A stretch of 64,000 nucleotides of DNA from Puniceicoccaceae bacterium Marseille-Q1082 (GCA_904424815.1 CAJGBI010000001.1:1631671-1695670), one strand, 5' to 3'. Positions 1-9,569 are shown, numbered from the stretch's first letter. A program made the numbers and translations. Notes: a model not told the origin generated them from the letters alone.

Positions 1-1029
1 GTTTTTTGCGGGGTCGAAGGAATGGAGGTGGCCGCTTAGAATCGCCGCGGCGCCGGACTCGTTTATGAGGGGCATGAAAAGTTTTCTGAAATGCATGGAG
101 CCGTGCCACTCGCCCCACGACGGCGGGACGTGGACGACTATAATCTTCACGGGCGAATTTTTAAAATCGTCGGAGCGGATAAGGTTTTTGAACCATTCCG
201 CCTGCTCCGCGCGGTATGCGTCGAAGTCGGACATTCCGTAATACTCGATGTCGCCGTCGGGCTTGTCCTCACCCGCGTCGAGAAACGCGAACGCGGCGGG
301 CCCCCATTTGAACGAGTAATAAGGCTTGCCCGTCGGGGTCGGGAAATACTTCAGAAATTCCTCGGAGAACTCCCCGCGAGCCTCGTGGTTGCCGCGCGCA
401 AAAAACACCGGCATTTCGCCTTTGGTATGCTTTACGACCTCGTTCATGAAGCCGCTGAAAATCTGCCGCTCGGAGTCCATGCGGCTGAGCATGTCGCCGT
501 TTAGCACGAGAAATTCCGCGCCTTTCGGGGCGCGCGCAAGCAGGGAAGCAAGCCGCGCGGAATCCGCGTGGATGTCGTTTACGACTATGAATTTTACGGC
601 GCCGCCGCCCTTCGGTGCGGGCCTTAGCAGAAAGGGGTCGCGCCTGTATACGTCACTGCCCGCGTACGCGCCGTAATCAACGCGCTCGCCGCTGCGCGAG
701 GCCACTTCGGCAGACACGACCCTGTACCTCGTCGGCTCCGAAATATTTTTGAGGCTCACGCGGTGGACGGTTCCGACGAGTTTCTTTCCCATCGGGGCGT
801 TGAAAAATTTGGGGCGCGCCTGCGCGTAAAAATGCGTCCCGTCGTCGGGCGCGGTCTCAACCCAGGAAACCGCGGGCCGGTTGGTCGTCCAGACGATTTC
901 GGCCCTTCCCCCGTCGAAAGTATGCACGTACGGCCCTCCGGTTATCGCGAATTTTTCGCCTTTTGCCGCCGAAAAGGCGCACCCCGCCGCAAAAAGCGCG
1001 GCGGCAACCCCCAATATTCTACGCTTCAT
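1..1029 (-). CDS. Secreted calcineurin-like metallophosphoesterase (3' part outside window)
   Basis: Translating the minus strand from the ATG at 1029 gives an open frame that runs off position 1. It begins with a signal peptide ending in AAGCAFSA, either a lipobox-like cysteine or a type I site. A fibronectin/purple-acid-phosphatase-like N-terminal region follows (WTTNRPAVSWVET). A binuclear metallophosphoesterase domain then shows NDIH (about residue 150), NGDM, GNHE (about 212) and GHLHSF (about 330), the usual metal ligands. The expected role is hydrolysis of phosphoesters in the periplasm or at the cell surface; the substrate is not predictable. Its start lies about 100 bases downstream of the PEP-CTERM gene at 1129-2193 on the same strand, so co-transcription is possible. 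Only the C-terminal end is missing. Confidence 0.8.
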   Translation of the reverse strand, partial: MKRRILGVAAALFAAGCAFSAAKGEKFAITGGPYVHTFDGGRAEIVWTTNRPAVSWVETAPDDGTHFYAQARPKFFNAPMGKKLVGTVHRVSLKNISEPTRYRVVSAEVASRSGERVDYGAYAGSDVYRRDPFLLRPAPKGGGAVKFIVVNDIHADSARLASLLARAPKGAEFLVLNGDMLSRMDSERQIFSGFMNEVVKHTKGEMPVFFARGNHEARGEFSEEFLKYFPTPTGKPYYSFKWGPAAFAFLDAGEDKPDGDIEYYGMSDFDAYRAEQAEWFKNLIRSDDFKNSPVKIIVVHVPPSWGEWHGSMHFRKLFMPLINESGAAAILSGHLHSFDPAKN

Positions 1030-1128
1030 ACGGATACCATAGCTCCGAACGCATCTGGCGCAAGAAAAAAGATTCAGCGGTTGCGCGCCGAGCCTTTTTT
1101 GAAAGAACCGCCCCCTTTTTTTAAAAGG

Positions 1129-2193
1129 TCATTTGCGGCGGCGGGAAAAAGAGAGAATAAGCGCCAAAGCCGCGGATAGGATTGCCGCCGTAGCCGGTTC
1201 GGGAACCACCGCAAGCTGCAAAAGGGTTCCGTCGGAGCTTATGGAGAGGTCGAATTTTTCGGGGTCGAGGCCGATTATGCCGAAATCCATCGAAAGGTCG
1301 TCCGAAGACCCGTTGAGGGAAAATCCGCCGTCCGCGCTTATGAGGTCGTAGACGCCCTCGGAGAGGTTAAAGTCGGTGAAGTCAAAGTTTATCATGCCGC
1401 CCTGCGTAGAACAGATGCCCGTGGCGGTAATCAGCGCGGAACCGCCGGCAATTTCCGCCACGCGGAAATTCAGGAGCCCTTTAACGGTTATATTTTTCTC
1501 CGAAGTTCCGGTATTTGCCTCGATTTTCTTGACATACGAGTTTAAAACGGCTCCTCCCGAAACGATTATATCGGAAGTTTTCATGAGATCGAGCGCGCCG
1601 GTTTCGAACGTTCCGAAATTTGCCGTGCCGCCGACAATCGTCACAGGATTGTCCGCGTTGAATGTAAAAGTTTTCTGCGCTGCGTCCGCAGCGCGCACGA
1701 CGCTCACGCTCGAATCGGCGTTTTCGAGGCAGACTTTAAAGGCGGCCGTATAATAGGTGACGCCGGAATCGGCCGAATCTTTCGAGCCGAGCGAAATTGT
1801 CAGATTCCTGCCCCCGCCGAAAGAAAAAACCGTCTGCATCCGCTGCCCCGAATACCACCCGCCCATGTCCTTGTTGTTCGTGGACGGCAATGAGATTTCA
1901 AGCGGCGACATTCCGTTTTCCGCGCCGGAATATTCGCCTATGCCCATCCACGGATATGTATAGTCGAATCCGGGCAATTCGGTAGCCTGCGCAAAGGCGC
2001 TGTCGGAGTAAAAAGCGGTGTGTCCGTCGTGCGAATAGCCGCTTATGTTTATCATATTTGTCGGGTATTTGTAATAATTGCTATAATCCAAAAAGCCGAG
2101 CTCGGAATCGCCGACATATATCCATTGGGCGGTTGCGAGAGAAGCGGTCGCCATGAATGCGGCGAACGGGAGAATGAACTTTTTCATTTTCAT
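1129..2193 (-). CDS. PEP-CTERM sorting-domain surface protein
   Basis: I place the start at MKMKKFILPF (2193 or 2187) because a clean signal peptide ending ATASLATAQ follows; an upstream in-frame ATG at 2229 would add 12 unhelpful residues. The body (about 300 residues) is Gly/Ser/Asp-rich beta-type sequence of unknown function with no catalytic motif I recognise. The C-terminus is a textbook PEP-CTERM tail: VVPEP, a hydrophobic helix (ATAAILSAALALILSF) and SRRRK. In this family the tail directs export followed by exosortase processing at the cell envelope. No clear Shine-Dalgarno is present. The next gene on the strand is the phosphoesterase at 1029. Confidence 0.8.
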   Translation of the reverse strand: MKMKKFILPFAAFMATASLATAQWIYVGDSELGFLDYSNYYKYPTNMINISGYSHDGHTAFYSDSAFAQATELPGFDYTYPWMGIGEYSGAENGMSPLEISLPSTNNKDMGGWYSGQRMQTVFSFGGGRNLTISLGSKDSADSGVTYYTAAFKVCLENADSSVSVVRAADAAQKTFTFNADNPVTIVGGTANFGTFETGALDLMKTSDIIVSGGAVLNSYVKKIEANTGTSEKNITVKGLLNFRVAEIAGGSALITATGICSTQGGMINFDFTDFNLSEGVYDLISADGGFSLNGSSDDLSMDFGIIGLDPEKFDLSISSDGTLLQLAVVPEPATAAILSAALALILSFSRRRK

Positions 2194-2608
2194 AGACAAA
2201 ACGGATTTAATTTTTGTCGTTTTACACAATTAATGATTTTCTGTCAATAAACTATTTGTATGTAATATCCGCTTTAATTGTCCGCCATCCGCCCCGCCGC
2301 TTTCACTTTCGCCGCGCTTCCGCGCTCAGCCGAAATGAATCGAGAACATGGGCAAATGCGCGTTTATTTGAAAAACCGAAGATTGCGGAAAACATGCAAT
2401 AATTTCCATAAAACACAATAAAAATAGAAGCCGCCCGCGCCGCAATCTTCCGCAAAGCTCGCGCATAACTCACTGTCGCACAAAAAACTTGAATCTTCAA
2501 ATCCCCCGAGACGGGCGCCAATCTCCGAACCGCGCCATTGCCCCCCAGACACAGGAAATCTGTAAATCCAAACCCTCCTACCCCGCGCAACGTTAAAGCC
2601 TAATATGC
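2194..2608. other. Intergenic region between two PEP-CTERM genes
   Basis: About 400 bases without a supportable gene. Short open frames on both strands are low-complexity shadows without start signals. The stretch next to 2200-2270 is AT-rich and probably holds the promoter for the downstream minus-strand PEP-CTERM gene. I see no RNA gene. Confidence 0.5.
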
Positions 2609-2647
2609 AAAAAACGCTTCGAGAGAAAATCCCTCCGAAGCGTTTTT
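2609..2647 (-). terminator. Intrinsic terminator after the PEP-CTERM gene at 2715
   Basis: Inverted repeat AAAACGCTTCG (2611-2621) / CGAAGCGTTTT (2636-2646) with a T-run on either strand. It lies about 70 bases beyond the stop of the minus-strand gene at 2715-3707. Confidence 0.75.
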
Positions 2648-2714
2648 GATAAAATCCGCGCTCCTATTTTACATTGTACCTATACGCGAATTTCCTGCGC
2701 GCGCTGATGCGCGG

Positions 2715-3707
2715 CTATTTTCTGCGCCTTACAGCAATAAAGAGCGCAAGCATACCCAATGCCGCCGCATACGCCGCCGGCTCCGGAACCGTAAATATCA
2801 GGCTGCCGGACTCTCCCATTCCGCCAGTGAGCGAAAATTCGCCCCCGATCTCGTTGCCGTTCTCGTCGTAGGCGGTAAAGACTTCGTTGGGGTCGAAATC
2901 GTTGGAAAGGTAGTCGAATTCCACCACGACTATCTCGTGCGCCGCCAGGTCTGCCGCAGTGAAAATTATATCTGCCGAAACGGCGCCGACAGTGAAATCT
3001 CCGGCCGTTATTTTCCCGCCGAACGCGAGCGCTCCGGCGTCGATCACAAATTCCCCGACCTTTTGCGCGGACGTGAATTTGAGCAGCGCGTTGTCGCCCG
3101 CAAGCGACACTTTGTCTATCGCAAGCTCCGAATTAAATTCGAGATTTCCGGAGCGCACCTCAACGGTAAAGCTCTCTATGTCGGTTTCGGAAGTAGAATC
3201 TCCGAAGAAAGTCTTTGCCGACTGGAGGTTTACGGTCTGCTTTACGCTCCTGTTTCCGCTGTCCATAACGAACGCCACGGACGCGGTTGAGCCTATGGAG
3301 TTTTGATAGACTTCCCTCTGCCATTGCTCGGAGGAATCGGGCGAATAGTCCTCCGTGCTCGAGCGCGTAAACGCGCCCGTCCAGACTCCGCCCTGAAAAA
3401 CCCCTTCGGAGTTGGAGACAAAGTTAATATCGACTGTCGTGGAAAGCCATTTTGTGGCGCTGAAAACTCCCCTGCCCGAGAGCCCGCCGATATTTCCGAC
3501 CACATGCGGGTTGAATTTGGAGTAGCCGGTTCCGCTCGGCCAAAGGTCGCCGCCGCTGGCTTCACTCAGGGTAAAGCGTATGAAACCGCTGTCTCCCGAA
3601 TGGTTGAATTGCATTTGCCCCCCGACGTTAAAATAATAGTCGCCCACCGACGACGACGCGCCGGTATCCATGTTGTAGTCGCTATGGCACTGCATGACAA
3701 CATTCAT
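2715..3707 (-). CDS. PEP-CTERM protein lacking a signal peptide (N-terminally truncated)
   Basis: The 330-residue protein ends in a typical sorting tail: VPEP, hydrophobic AAYAAALGMLALFIA, then VRRRK. The middle is beta-rich and Asp/Ser/Gly-rich, like other PEP-CTERM proteins here. It starts abruptly inside what looks like a folded domain (MNVVMQCHSDYNMDTG). The frame stays open upstream to a TAA at about 3780 (residues ...GGNLVFNSSNY...), but there is no ATG, GTG or TTG in that stretch and no hydrophobic leader. Without a signal peptide the sorting tail should have no route to the envelope. I infer a 5' deletion or a degenerate gene, although a promoter-like sequence sits just upstream (3797-3823). 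Confidence 0.65.
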   Translation of the reverse strand: MNVVMQCHSDYNMDTGASSSVGDYYFNVGGQMQFNHSGDSGFIRFTLSEASGGDLWPSGTGYSKFNPHVVGNIGGLSGRGVFSATKWLSTTVDINFVSNSEGVFQGGVWTGAFTRSSTEDYSPDSSEQWQREVYQNSIGSTASVAFVMDSGNRSVKQTVNLQSAKTFFGDSTSETDIESFTVEVRSGNLEFNSELAIDKVSLAGDNALLKFTSAQKVGEFVIDAGALAFGGKITAGDFTVGAVSADIIFTAADLAAHEIVVVEFDYLSNDFDPNEVFTAYDENGNEIGGEFSLTGGMGESGSLIFTVPEPAAYAAALGMLALFIAVRRRK

Positions 3708-3796
3708 GTAATTTGAGGAATTGAAAACGAGGTTCCCGCCGATTGGCGAAATTCGATTTTGCGCAATACCCTCTTTAATTTAAACGACCGTTTTTT

Positions 3797-3823
3797 ATTA
3801 TAACGGTGATAGCGACTTGTCAA
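3797..3823 (-). promoter_or_regulatory. Sigma-70-like promoter facing the truncated PEP-CTERM gene
   Basis: On the minus strand TTGACA (3823-3818) is followed after 15 bases by TATAAT (3802-3797). Both hexamers are perfect but the spacing is short. It points at the frame that begins near 3779. Confidence 0.45.
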
Positions 3824-3883
3824 TATGAAATTATAACATATTATCGGCTATTCCGAAAAGCCGAACCGCTTGAAACCCCCCGT

Positions 3884-5011
3884 TTATTCCGGAGAGGAAG
3901 CCCTTTCCCCGCCGCCGAGAAAGCGCGACCACAACGCCGCCATGAACGCCGTCAGGGGAATTGCAAGTATCATTCCCAAAATGCCGTCGAGCGCAATGCC
4001 CCAGAAGAACACCGAAAATATGATGACGGTGGGGTGCAGGCCCGTCTTGCCGCCCATAATTTTAGGCGTGAGAAAATAGCCTTCGAGCATCTGCACCGCA
4101 ACGAACACGCACAGCGCGAGCGCCGCCGTCAGCAGCCCGCCGCCCGGCTGGAAAAACGCCGTCGGCAGGATTGTCCCGAGCCCCACTATCGTTCCGAAAT
4201 ACGGGATTATGTTCAGCATTCCCGCCGCAAATCCGAGCAGGAAGCCGAATTTCACCCCGACGAACGTCAGGCCGAGGCCTATGAGAATGCCCATGATAAA
4301 GGCTATCGTCATCTGCCCCCTGAAAAACGCCGACATTATAGACGCGAACCTGCGGGCGAAAAACATAGCGTCCTCCTTCATCTTCGGGCCCATAAAGCCT
4401 ATGTTGTTCTCCAAAAAAGCGAAGAAGTCGAACCGCGAGGTCAGCATGTAGTAAAGATAAATGGGCGCAACAGCAAACGCCGCGGCGAACGACGCGAACG
4501 CCACCACCCCGCCCGTCGCGCTCGCGGCGGTCTTGAAGAAATTGCCCACGTATCCGAGCGCGACCGAAACCGAAAGGTTTTTCAAAGCCCCTTCCTTTAA
4601 CGTCGCGGACTTTTCGGCGATTATATCTTTCAGCTGCGGGAAATGCTCGGAAAGCCACGCGGATACGCGCGCCACAAAGTCCGGAAGAGAGGCGCAAAGC
4701 GCGTAGATTTCCGACACGAGCGCCGGCAGGACGGCGACGAGGCAGCCCGCTGCTGCGAGCGCGAGGACGGCGAGCATAATCCAGCACGCGGCGGTTCTGC
4801 CGACTTTCAGCCTCACCGCCATGAAATCCACCGCAGGCTTCAAGATGAAAGACAGTATCACCGCGAGCGCCAGGGGCCAGACGACCGCCCCGAACTTGTC
4901 GAGGAACGCCCCCGCTATTTTGAGCGCCGCGATCGCGAATCCGCCTATGGCGCAAACCGACACGCATAGAACCGCCGCGCCCGCCACTTTTTGCTGGAAA
5001 CCGTTTAACAT
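3884..5011 (-). CDS. AI-2E family transporter (UPF0118 / PerM-like permease)
   Basis: Polytopic membrane protein of about 375 residues with the AI-2E layout: two N-terminal helices, a long soluble region with an amphipathic segment (about residues 110-170), then several helices including conserved-looking GILIGLGLTFVGVKFGFLLGFAAGMLNIIPYFGTIVG and a C-terminal pair. Family members include the AI-2 exporter TqsA and sodium/proton or unknown transporters, so the substrate is open. I prefer the ATG at 5011 (MLNGFQQK) over the ATG at 5116, because the longer version would overlap the uvrA coding start on the other strand. The gene is divergent from uvrA with only about 32 bases between starts. Confidence 0.8.
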   Translation of the reverse strand: MLNGFQQKVAGAAVLCVSVCAIGGFAIAALKIAGAFLDKFGAVVWPLALAVILSFILKPAVDFMAVRLKVGRTAACWIMLAVLALAAAGCLVAVLPALVSEIYALCASLPDFVARVSAWLSEHFPQLKDIIAEKSATLKEGALKNLSVSVALGYVGNFFKTAASATGGVVAFASFAAAFAVAPIYLYYMLTSRFDFFAFLENNIGFMGPKMKEDAMFFARRFASIMSAFFRGQMTIAFIMGILIGLGLTFVGVKFGFLLGFAAGMLNIIPYFGTIVGLGTILPTAFFQPGGGLLTAALALCVFVAVQMLEGYFLTPKIMGGKTGLHPTVIIFSVFFWGIALDGILGMILAIPLTAFMAALWSRFLGGGERASSPE

Positions 5012-5043
5012 TTGAAAAATATATAACGCCCAAAAAAGCGACA

Positions 5044-7983
5044 ATGCAAACAAATTCATCAGCCTCCGGCTCCGGCGCGGCGCGGAAGAGGACGGCTTCA
5101 AAGAAGCGCGCGGCAAAGCCCGCGGACGCGGGATTCATAGAGGTAAGGGGAGCCTGCGAGCACAACCTCAAAAACGTGGACGTGGACATTCCGCGCGGGA
5201 AGCTCGTGGCGTTCACGGGGCGCAGCGGCTCGGGCAAGACGACGCTGGCTTTCGACACCATTTACGCCGAGGGATACCGCAAGTATATGGAGAGCCTTTC
5301 CGCCGACGCTCGGCGCGCCCTCAGCCAGATCGACAGGCCGGCGGTGGGCTCCATATCGGGGCTCTCGCCGGTGATAGCCATAGAGCAGATGAAGTCGCTC
5401 GGCTCCAACCCGCGTAGCACGCTCGCGACCCTCACGGAAATAGCCGACTACTCCCGCCTGGTTTGGAGCGTGGCGGGAGAGCAGCGGTGCCCGCGCGACG
5501 GCGGCAGGATATCGCGCCGCAGCCTTGACGAATGCGTCGACGCCGTCCTCGCCCTGCCGCCCGACGCGCGCGCTTACGTCCTCGCCCCGCGGATTTCGGG
5601 CAAACCCTCCGCGCTGAAAGAGGAGCTTAAATCCCTGCGCCAGCAGGCGTGGCAGCGCGCAAGGGTCGCGGGGGAAATTCTCGAACTCGACGACCCCGCC
5701 GCCGAAAAGCGGATTTTCTCGTCCCTGCCGGCGTCAAAAACCCATTCCCTCGAGCTCGTGGTGGACAGATTCACATCGGCGTCGGCCTCGCGCGACAGGG
5801 TGGCGGACTCGCTGGAACTGGCGTTCAGGGAGGGCGCCGACTCGGCGACGGTGCTTTACTCGTCGCAGTCGCAGACCGCGGGCGAATGGAAACCGCTGCG
5901 GCTGAGCTGCGCGCTCGCCTGCGAAATTTGCGGCGAAACTTTCAAAGACCTCACGGTGCGCAGTTTTTCCTTCAACCACCCCGACGGCGCGTGCCGCCAT
6001 TGCGGGGGAATCGGGAGGGTGATGCGCGCCTCCGCCGAGCTCGCCGTTCCGGACGACTCCAAGAGCGTGCGCGCGGGCGCCGTCAAGGCGTGGAGATACG
6101 GGGCAAAAAGCATGATAATAAAGCGCAAGTCCATACTCCGCCAGCTCTCCGAACAGATCCCCTTCGACATAAGCGCCCCGTGGCGCGACCTCCCCAAAAA
6201 AGTCCGCGACACAATCCTGTTCGGCGACCCGTCGCACACGTTCATGCTGAGGCTGCGGCGCGGGAACTCGCGCCCCGAGCCGGTCGCGTTCGGAGGGGTG
6301 CTCGCGGACGTGGACAGAATCTGCAAGACAACCCCGAGCGACGCCCTGCGCGCGCGCCTGAGCGTATTCCAAACCTCCGCCCCCTGCCCCGAATGCGGCG
6401 GGGCGCGGCTCTCCGAGAGGTCGAGGAACGTGTTCGTCGGCGGGGTTTCGTACGACAGGTTTTTTGCGATGAGCGTCGACGAGGCGCGCGCTTTCGTCGG
6501 CGGGCTGCTCAAAGACCCCGTGTACGCGGCGGTCTCGGAGGCTCTCGAGGGATTGTCGGCGCGCCTGGAATTTCTCGACAGGGTCGGGCTCTCGTACCTC
6601 ACGCTCGACCGCGAGGCCTCCACCCTATCGGGCGGCGAGGCCCAGCGCGCGCGGCTCGCCACGCAGCTCGGGATGAACCTCACGGGCGTCACCTATGTGC
6701 TCGACGAGCCCACGATAGGGCTGCACCCCGCCGACGACGACATGCTCATCGGCGCCCTGCGCAGCCTGCGCGACGGCGGCAACACCGTGCTGCTCGTAGA
6801 GCACGACGAGGCCGCCCTCAAAGCCGCCGACTGGATAGTGGAGCTCGGGCCCGAGGCCGGCGAAAACGGCGGCAGGCTGGTTTTCAACGGCACGGCGGAA
6901 GAGTGCGCCAAATCCCAAACATCGCGCACGGGCATGTACCTATCGGGCCGCGCGAAAGTCGGGAGGCCGTCGCCGAGGCTCTCCCCCGACGGGCGGTGGC
7001 TGGAAGTCAAAAAGGCGCGCGAAAACAACCTCAAAAGCGTGGACGCCAAATTTCCCGTGGGGCTGTTCACGGTGGTCTGCGGCGTGTCGGGCTCGGGCAA
7101 GAGCACGCTCGTGAACGACATACTCGCCAAGGCCGCAGCCTTTAAACTCAACGGCGCCAAGGAGGTCTGCGGCGCGCACGGCGGAATATCGGGGCTCGAA
7201 AACTTCACTACATGCGTGAGGGTCGACCAGTCGCCGATCGGCAAGAGCCCGCGCTCAAACCCCGCGACCTACACAAAGCTCTTCGACCTCCTGCGGGAGT
7301 TGTATTCCCAGTGCCCCGCTGCGAAAGTGCGCGGCTACGGCCCGGGAAGGTTCAGCTTCAACCTGAAAGGCGGCAGGTGCGAAAACTGCTGCGGCGACGG
7401 CTCGATACGGCTGGACATGCAGTTCTTGGGCGACGTGTACGTCGCCTGCCCGAGCTGCGGCGGAAAGCGGTACAACCGCGAGACGCTCGAGGTGCGCTAC
7501 AAGGGGCTGAACATCGCGGACGCCCTGAACCTCACCGTCGAGGAGGCGGCGGAGGTCTTTTCCGCCCACCCGCGCATAATGGCAAAGCTCGACACCCTGC
7601 GCGACGTGGGGCTCGGCTACATCAGGCTCGGGCAGGCGGCGAACACGCTTTCGGGCGGCGAGGCCCAGCGCATAAAGCTCTCGCTCGAACTCTCGCGGCG
7701 CACGCGCGGGCACGCGCTCTACATTCTCGACGAGCCCACGACCGGCCTGCACTGGGACGACGTCGACAGGCTCGTCAAGCTGCTCTTTGGATTGAGAGAC
7801 GCCGGAAACACGGTAGTAGTCATAGAGCACCACCCGGACTTCGTGCGGCTCGCCGACTGGCTCGTGGAGCTCGGCCCCGAGGGCGGCGAAGGAGGAGGCA
7901 GGATAATTTTCGAGGGGACGCCGGACGATCTCGCAAAGGCGGATACGCCAACCGCTAAATTCTCCCTGAACAACCGCCGATAA
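5044..7983 (+). CDS. uvrA: Excinuclease ABC subunit A (UvrA family)
   Basis: A 979-residue UvrA protein, the DNA-damage sensor ATPase of nucleotide excision repair that loads UvrB. A basic, low-complexity N-terminal extension of about 30 residues precedes the first ABC module: Walker A GRSGSGKT (59-66), an insert of about 180 residues long enough to include the UvrB-binding domain, zinc finger 1 (CEIC...CRHC, about 293-322) and signature LSGGEAQR (about 529). The second module has Walker A GVSGSGKST (about 681), zinc finger 2 (CENC...CPSC, about 779-807) and LSGGEAQR (about 870). Some positions differ from the most common UvrA1 sequences (LSADARRALSQ, TEIADYSRL), so a UvrA paralogue is possible. 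uvrC lies 40 kb away; uvrB is not in the window. Confidence 0.88.
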   Translation: MQTNSSASGSGAARKRTASKKRAAKPADAGFIEVRGACEHNLKNVDVDIPRGKLVAFTGRSGSGKTTLAFDTIYAEGYRKYMESLSADARRALSQIDRPAVGSISGLSPVIAIEQMKSLGSNPRSTLATLTEIADYSRLVWSVAGEQRCPRDGGRISRRSLDECVDAVLALPPDARAYVLAPRISGKPSALKEELKSLRQQAWQRARVAGEILELDDPAAEKRIFSSLPASKTHSLELVVDRFTSASASRDRVADSLELAFREGADSATVLYSSQSQTAGEWKPLRLSCALACEICGETFKDLTVRSFSFNHPDGACRHCGGIGRVMRASAELAVPDDSKSVRAGAVKAWRYGAKSMIIKRKSILRQLSEQIPFDISAPWRDLPKKVRDTILFGDPSHTFMLRLRRGNSRPEPVAFGGVLADVDRICKTTPSDALRARLSVFQTSAPCPECGGARLSERSRNVFVGGVSYDRFFAMSVDEARAFVGGLLKDPVYAAVSEALEGLSARLEFLDRVGLSYLTLDREASTLSGGEAQRARLATQLGMNLTGVTYVLDEPTIGLHPADDDMLIGALRSLRDGGNTVLLVEHDEAALKAADWIVELGPEAGENGGRLVFNGTAEECAKSQTSRTGMYLSGRAKVGRPSPRLSPDGRWLEVKKARENNLKSVDAKFPVGLFTVVCGVSGSGKSTLVNDILAKAAAFKLNGAKEVCGAHGGISGLENFTTCVRVDQSPIGKSPRSNPATYTKLFDLLRELYSQCPAAKVRGYGPGRFSFNLKGGRCENCCGDGSIRLDMQFLGDVYVACPSCGGKRYNRETLEVRYKGLNIADALNLTVEEAAEVFSAHPRIMAKLDTLRDVGLGYIRLGQAANTLSGGEAQRIKLSLELSRRTRGHALYILDEPTTGLHWDDVDRLVKLLFGLRDAGNTVVVIEHHPDFVRLADWLVELGPEGGEGGGRIIFEGTPDDLAKADTPTAKFSLNNRR

Positions 7984-8058
7984 ATATTGTCAAACAGGCG
8001 CGGGCGCGCCGCGGGAAAAAACCGCGCGCCGCGCCGCGGAACCAATAAAAAAGGATTT

Positions 8059-8973
8059 ATGAACCTGGTCGAATCCGACATCGACACAAAACGGTTGAGA
8101 GACATAAAACTCGCGGACAAGCCGAAAATCGACTTTCTGCTTTCGCTCGCCCCGAACCCCGGGTGCGAAAACTGCTTCGCAAACCTCTTCATGTGGGGAG
8201 AAGTCTACGGGCTGGAAATTTTGGAAATCGGGGAGCGGCGCGCCGTCGTCTACAACGGCCGCGACAAATACCTGTACTTCCCGCTGGGCGGCCTGCCGCA
8301 GCCGGCGGAGCTCGCGGAAATATGCGCCGCATTCGCGCGGGCGGGGCTCGTCGCGCCGCGCTCGCGGATCTACAACGTCCCGCCCGACTACCCGCAAATC
8401 TTCCCCTCCGCCCGCGAGCTCTTCGACTTCGACGAAAATCCCGACGAGGCCGACTACCTCTACAACGTCGAAAGGCAGATCGCCCTCTCTGGCCCGAAGC
8501 TGCGCAAAAAGCGCAACCACATAAAGCACTTTCTCTCCCAAAACCCGCAGATGCGCGTGGAGCCGCTCTGCGAGGGAAATTTCGCGCGGGCAATGCGCTT
8601 CATGGACGCCGAGGACGAAAAGAAATGCCTGTTCGCCGAGGAGGTCGCCATCGGCAGCGCGTTCGCAAATTTCCGCGGGCTCGGGCTGTACGGCTGCGTG
8701 CTGTACTCCGCTCCGGACAAAATAGCCGCCGCCGCGGTGATGGGGGAAATTTCCGGGGGCGCGCACTCGGTGCACTTCGAGAAATCCGACAAGCTGTCGG
8801 ACGGCGCGAGCCAGATGATAGTCAGGTGCGAGGCCGAGGCGATACGCGGACGCGGCGGCAAATTCATGAACCGCGAGCAGGATCTCGGCGACCCGAACCT
8901 GCGCCGCGCAAAGGAATCGCTCGACCCCGACATTATGTACCGCAGGCTCGGGGCGAGGCCAAAAAACGCCTGA
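8059..8973 (+). CDS. DUF2156 / phosphatidylglycerol lysyltransferase C-terminal-like acyltransferase
   Basis: I start at the ATG at 8059 because AAGGA sits just ahead of it; an upstream TTG at 7987 would add a low-complexity Arg-rich stretch. The protein (304 residues) resembles the double-GNAT LPG_synthase_C/DUF2156 family: CFANLFMWGE near residue 35, the central YPQIFPSARELFDFDENPDEADYLY and LSGPKLRKKRNHIKHF (typical 'KLHKKRNHINKF' motif), and a C-terminal acceptor half with GGKFMNREQDLGDPNLRRAKESLDP. Family members transfer aminoacyl or acyl groups; many are uncharacterised. No membrane segments are present. It lies between uvrA and a GNAT gene 4 bases downstream, so probably one operon. 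Confidence 0.7.
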   Translation: MNLVESDIDTKRLRDIKLADKPKIDFLLSLAPNPGCENCFANLFMWGEVYGLEILEIGERRAVVYNGRDKYLYFPLGGLPQPAELAEICAAFARAGLVAPRSRIYNVPPDYPQIFPSARELFDFDENPDEADYLYNVERQIALSGPKLRKKRNHIKHFLSQNPQMRVEPLCEGNFARAMRFMDAEDEKKCLFAEEVAIGSAFANFRGLGLYGCVLYSAPDKIAAAAVMGEISGGAHSVHFEKSDKLSDGASQMIVRCEAEAIRGRGGKFMNREQDLGDPNLRRAKESLDPDIMYRRLGARPKNA

Positions 8974-8977
8974 TGCC

Positions 8978-9385
8978 ATGATAAGGATTTCGCAGATTCC
9001 CGCCGGCGCCGCAAAAACCTGCGCCCCGCAAGTCCAAAGGCTCTACGAGCTCGCGGGCTGGTCGGAGCCGGGCGCCGGCGCCGAAAGCGTCGAGAGGGCC
9101 CTTAAAAATTCCCATTGCGCGTTCGGCGCATTCGACGGGCGCAAAATGGTGGGATTTTTCCGCGCGCTCTCCGACGGGGTGTCCGACGCCTACCTGCTCG
9201 ACCTCTTCGTGGATCCCGAATACCGCGGCAGGGGAATCGCGAGCGAGCTCGCCGCGCGGATAGTCGCCAAGCTGAAATCGGACGGCATAGAGTGGATAAC
9301 CGCCATATCCACTCCCGAGGCGAAAAACATGTATTTGCGAATCGGAAAGCGAATGAGGTCCCACACGCCGATAAGGTTTTTATAG
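8978..9385 (+). CDS. GNAT-family N-acetyltransferase
   Basis: A 135-residue single-domain GNAT protein. The acetyl-CoA-binding motif A is clear: LDLFVDPEYRGRGIASELAARIV, with the R/Q-x-x-G-x-G/A core RGRGIA. It ends with the common beta-strand region AKNMYLRIGKRMR. The substrate cannot be read from sequence. It begins 4 bases after the stop of the DUF2156-like gene, suggesting translational coupling. Confidence 0.8.
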   Translation: MIRISQIPAGAAKTCAPQVQRLYELAGWSEPGAGAESVERALKNSHCAFGAFDGRKMVGFFRALSDGVSDAYLLDLFVDPEYRGRGIASELAARIVAKLKSDGIEWITAISTPEAKNMYLRIGKRMRSHTPIRFL

Positions 9386-9569
9386 CGCATAGGCGGCGCA
9401 AAAGGCGGGAAACCTTGCGCGTTTTTGTCCGGAGCGCGAGCAAACCGCGCAAACCGGCGCGGGAAACAACGCCGATGCGCTTTCCGCCGCGCGGAATTTA
9501 TCCTGCGGCGCGCGCCGTTTCAAGGCGTTTTCACCGTTCCGTTCCGCGGCGGTGCGGCCAAAAACTTAT

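Noticed and set aside
1030-1128. Terminator between the first PEP-CTERM gene and the phosphoesterase gene
   Set aside because: Only a weak A/T-rich pairing is visible; no GC stem with T-run.
5012-5116. Longer start for the AI-2E-type permease at 5116
   Set aside because: It would overlap the uvrA coding region by over 70 bases; the ATG at 5011 leaves an intergenic promoter space.
7987-8058. TTG start at 7987 for the DUF2156-like gene
   Set aside because: The added residues are low complexity, and AAGGA precedes the ATG at 8059.
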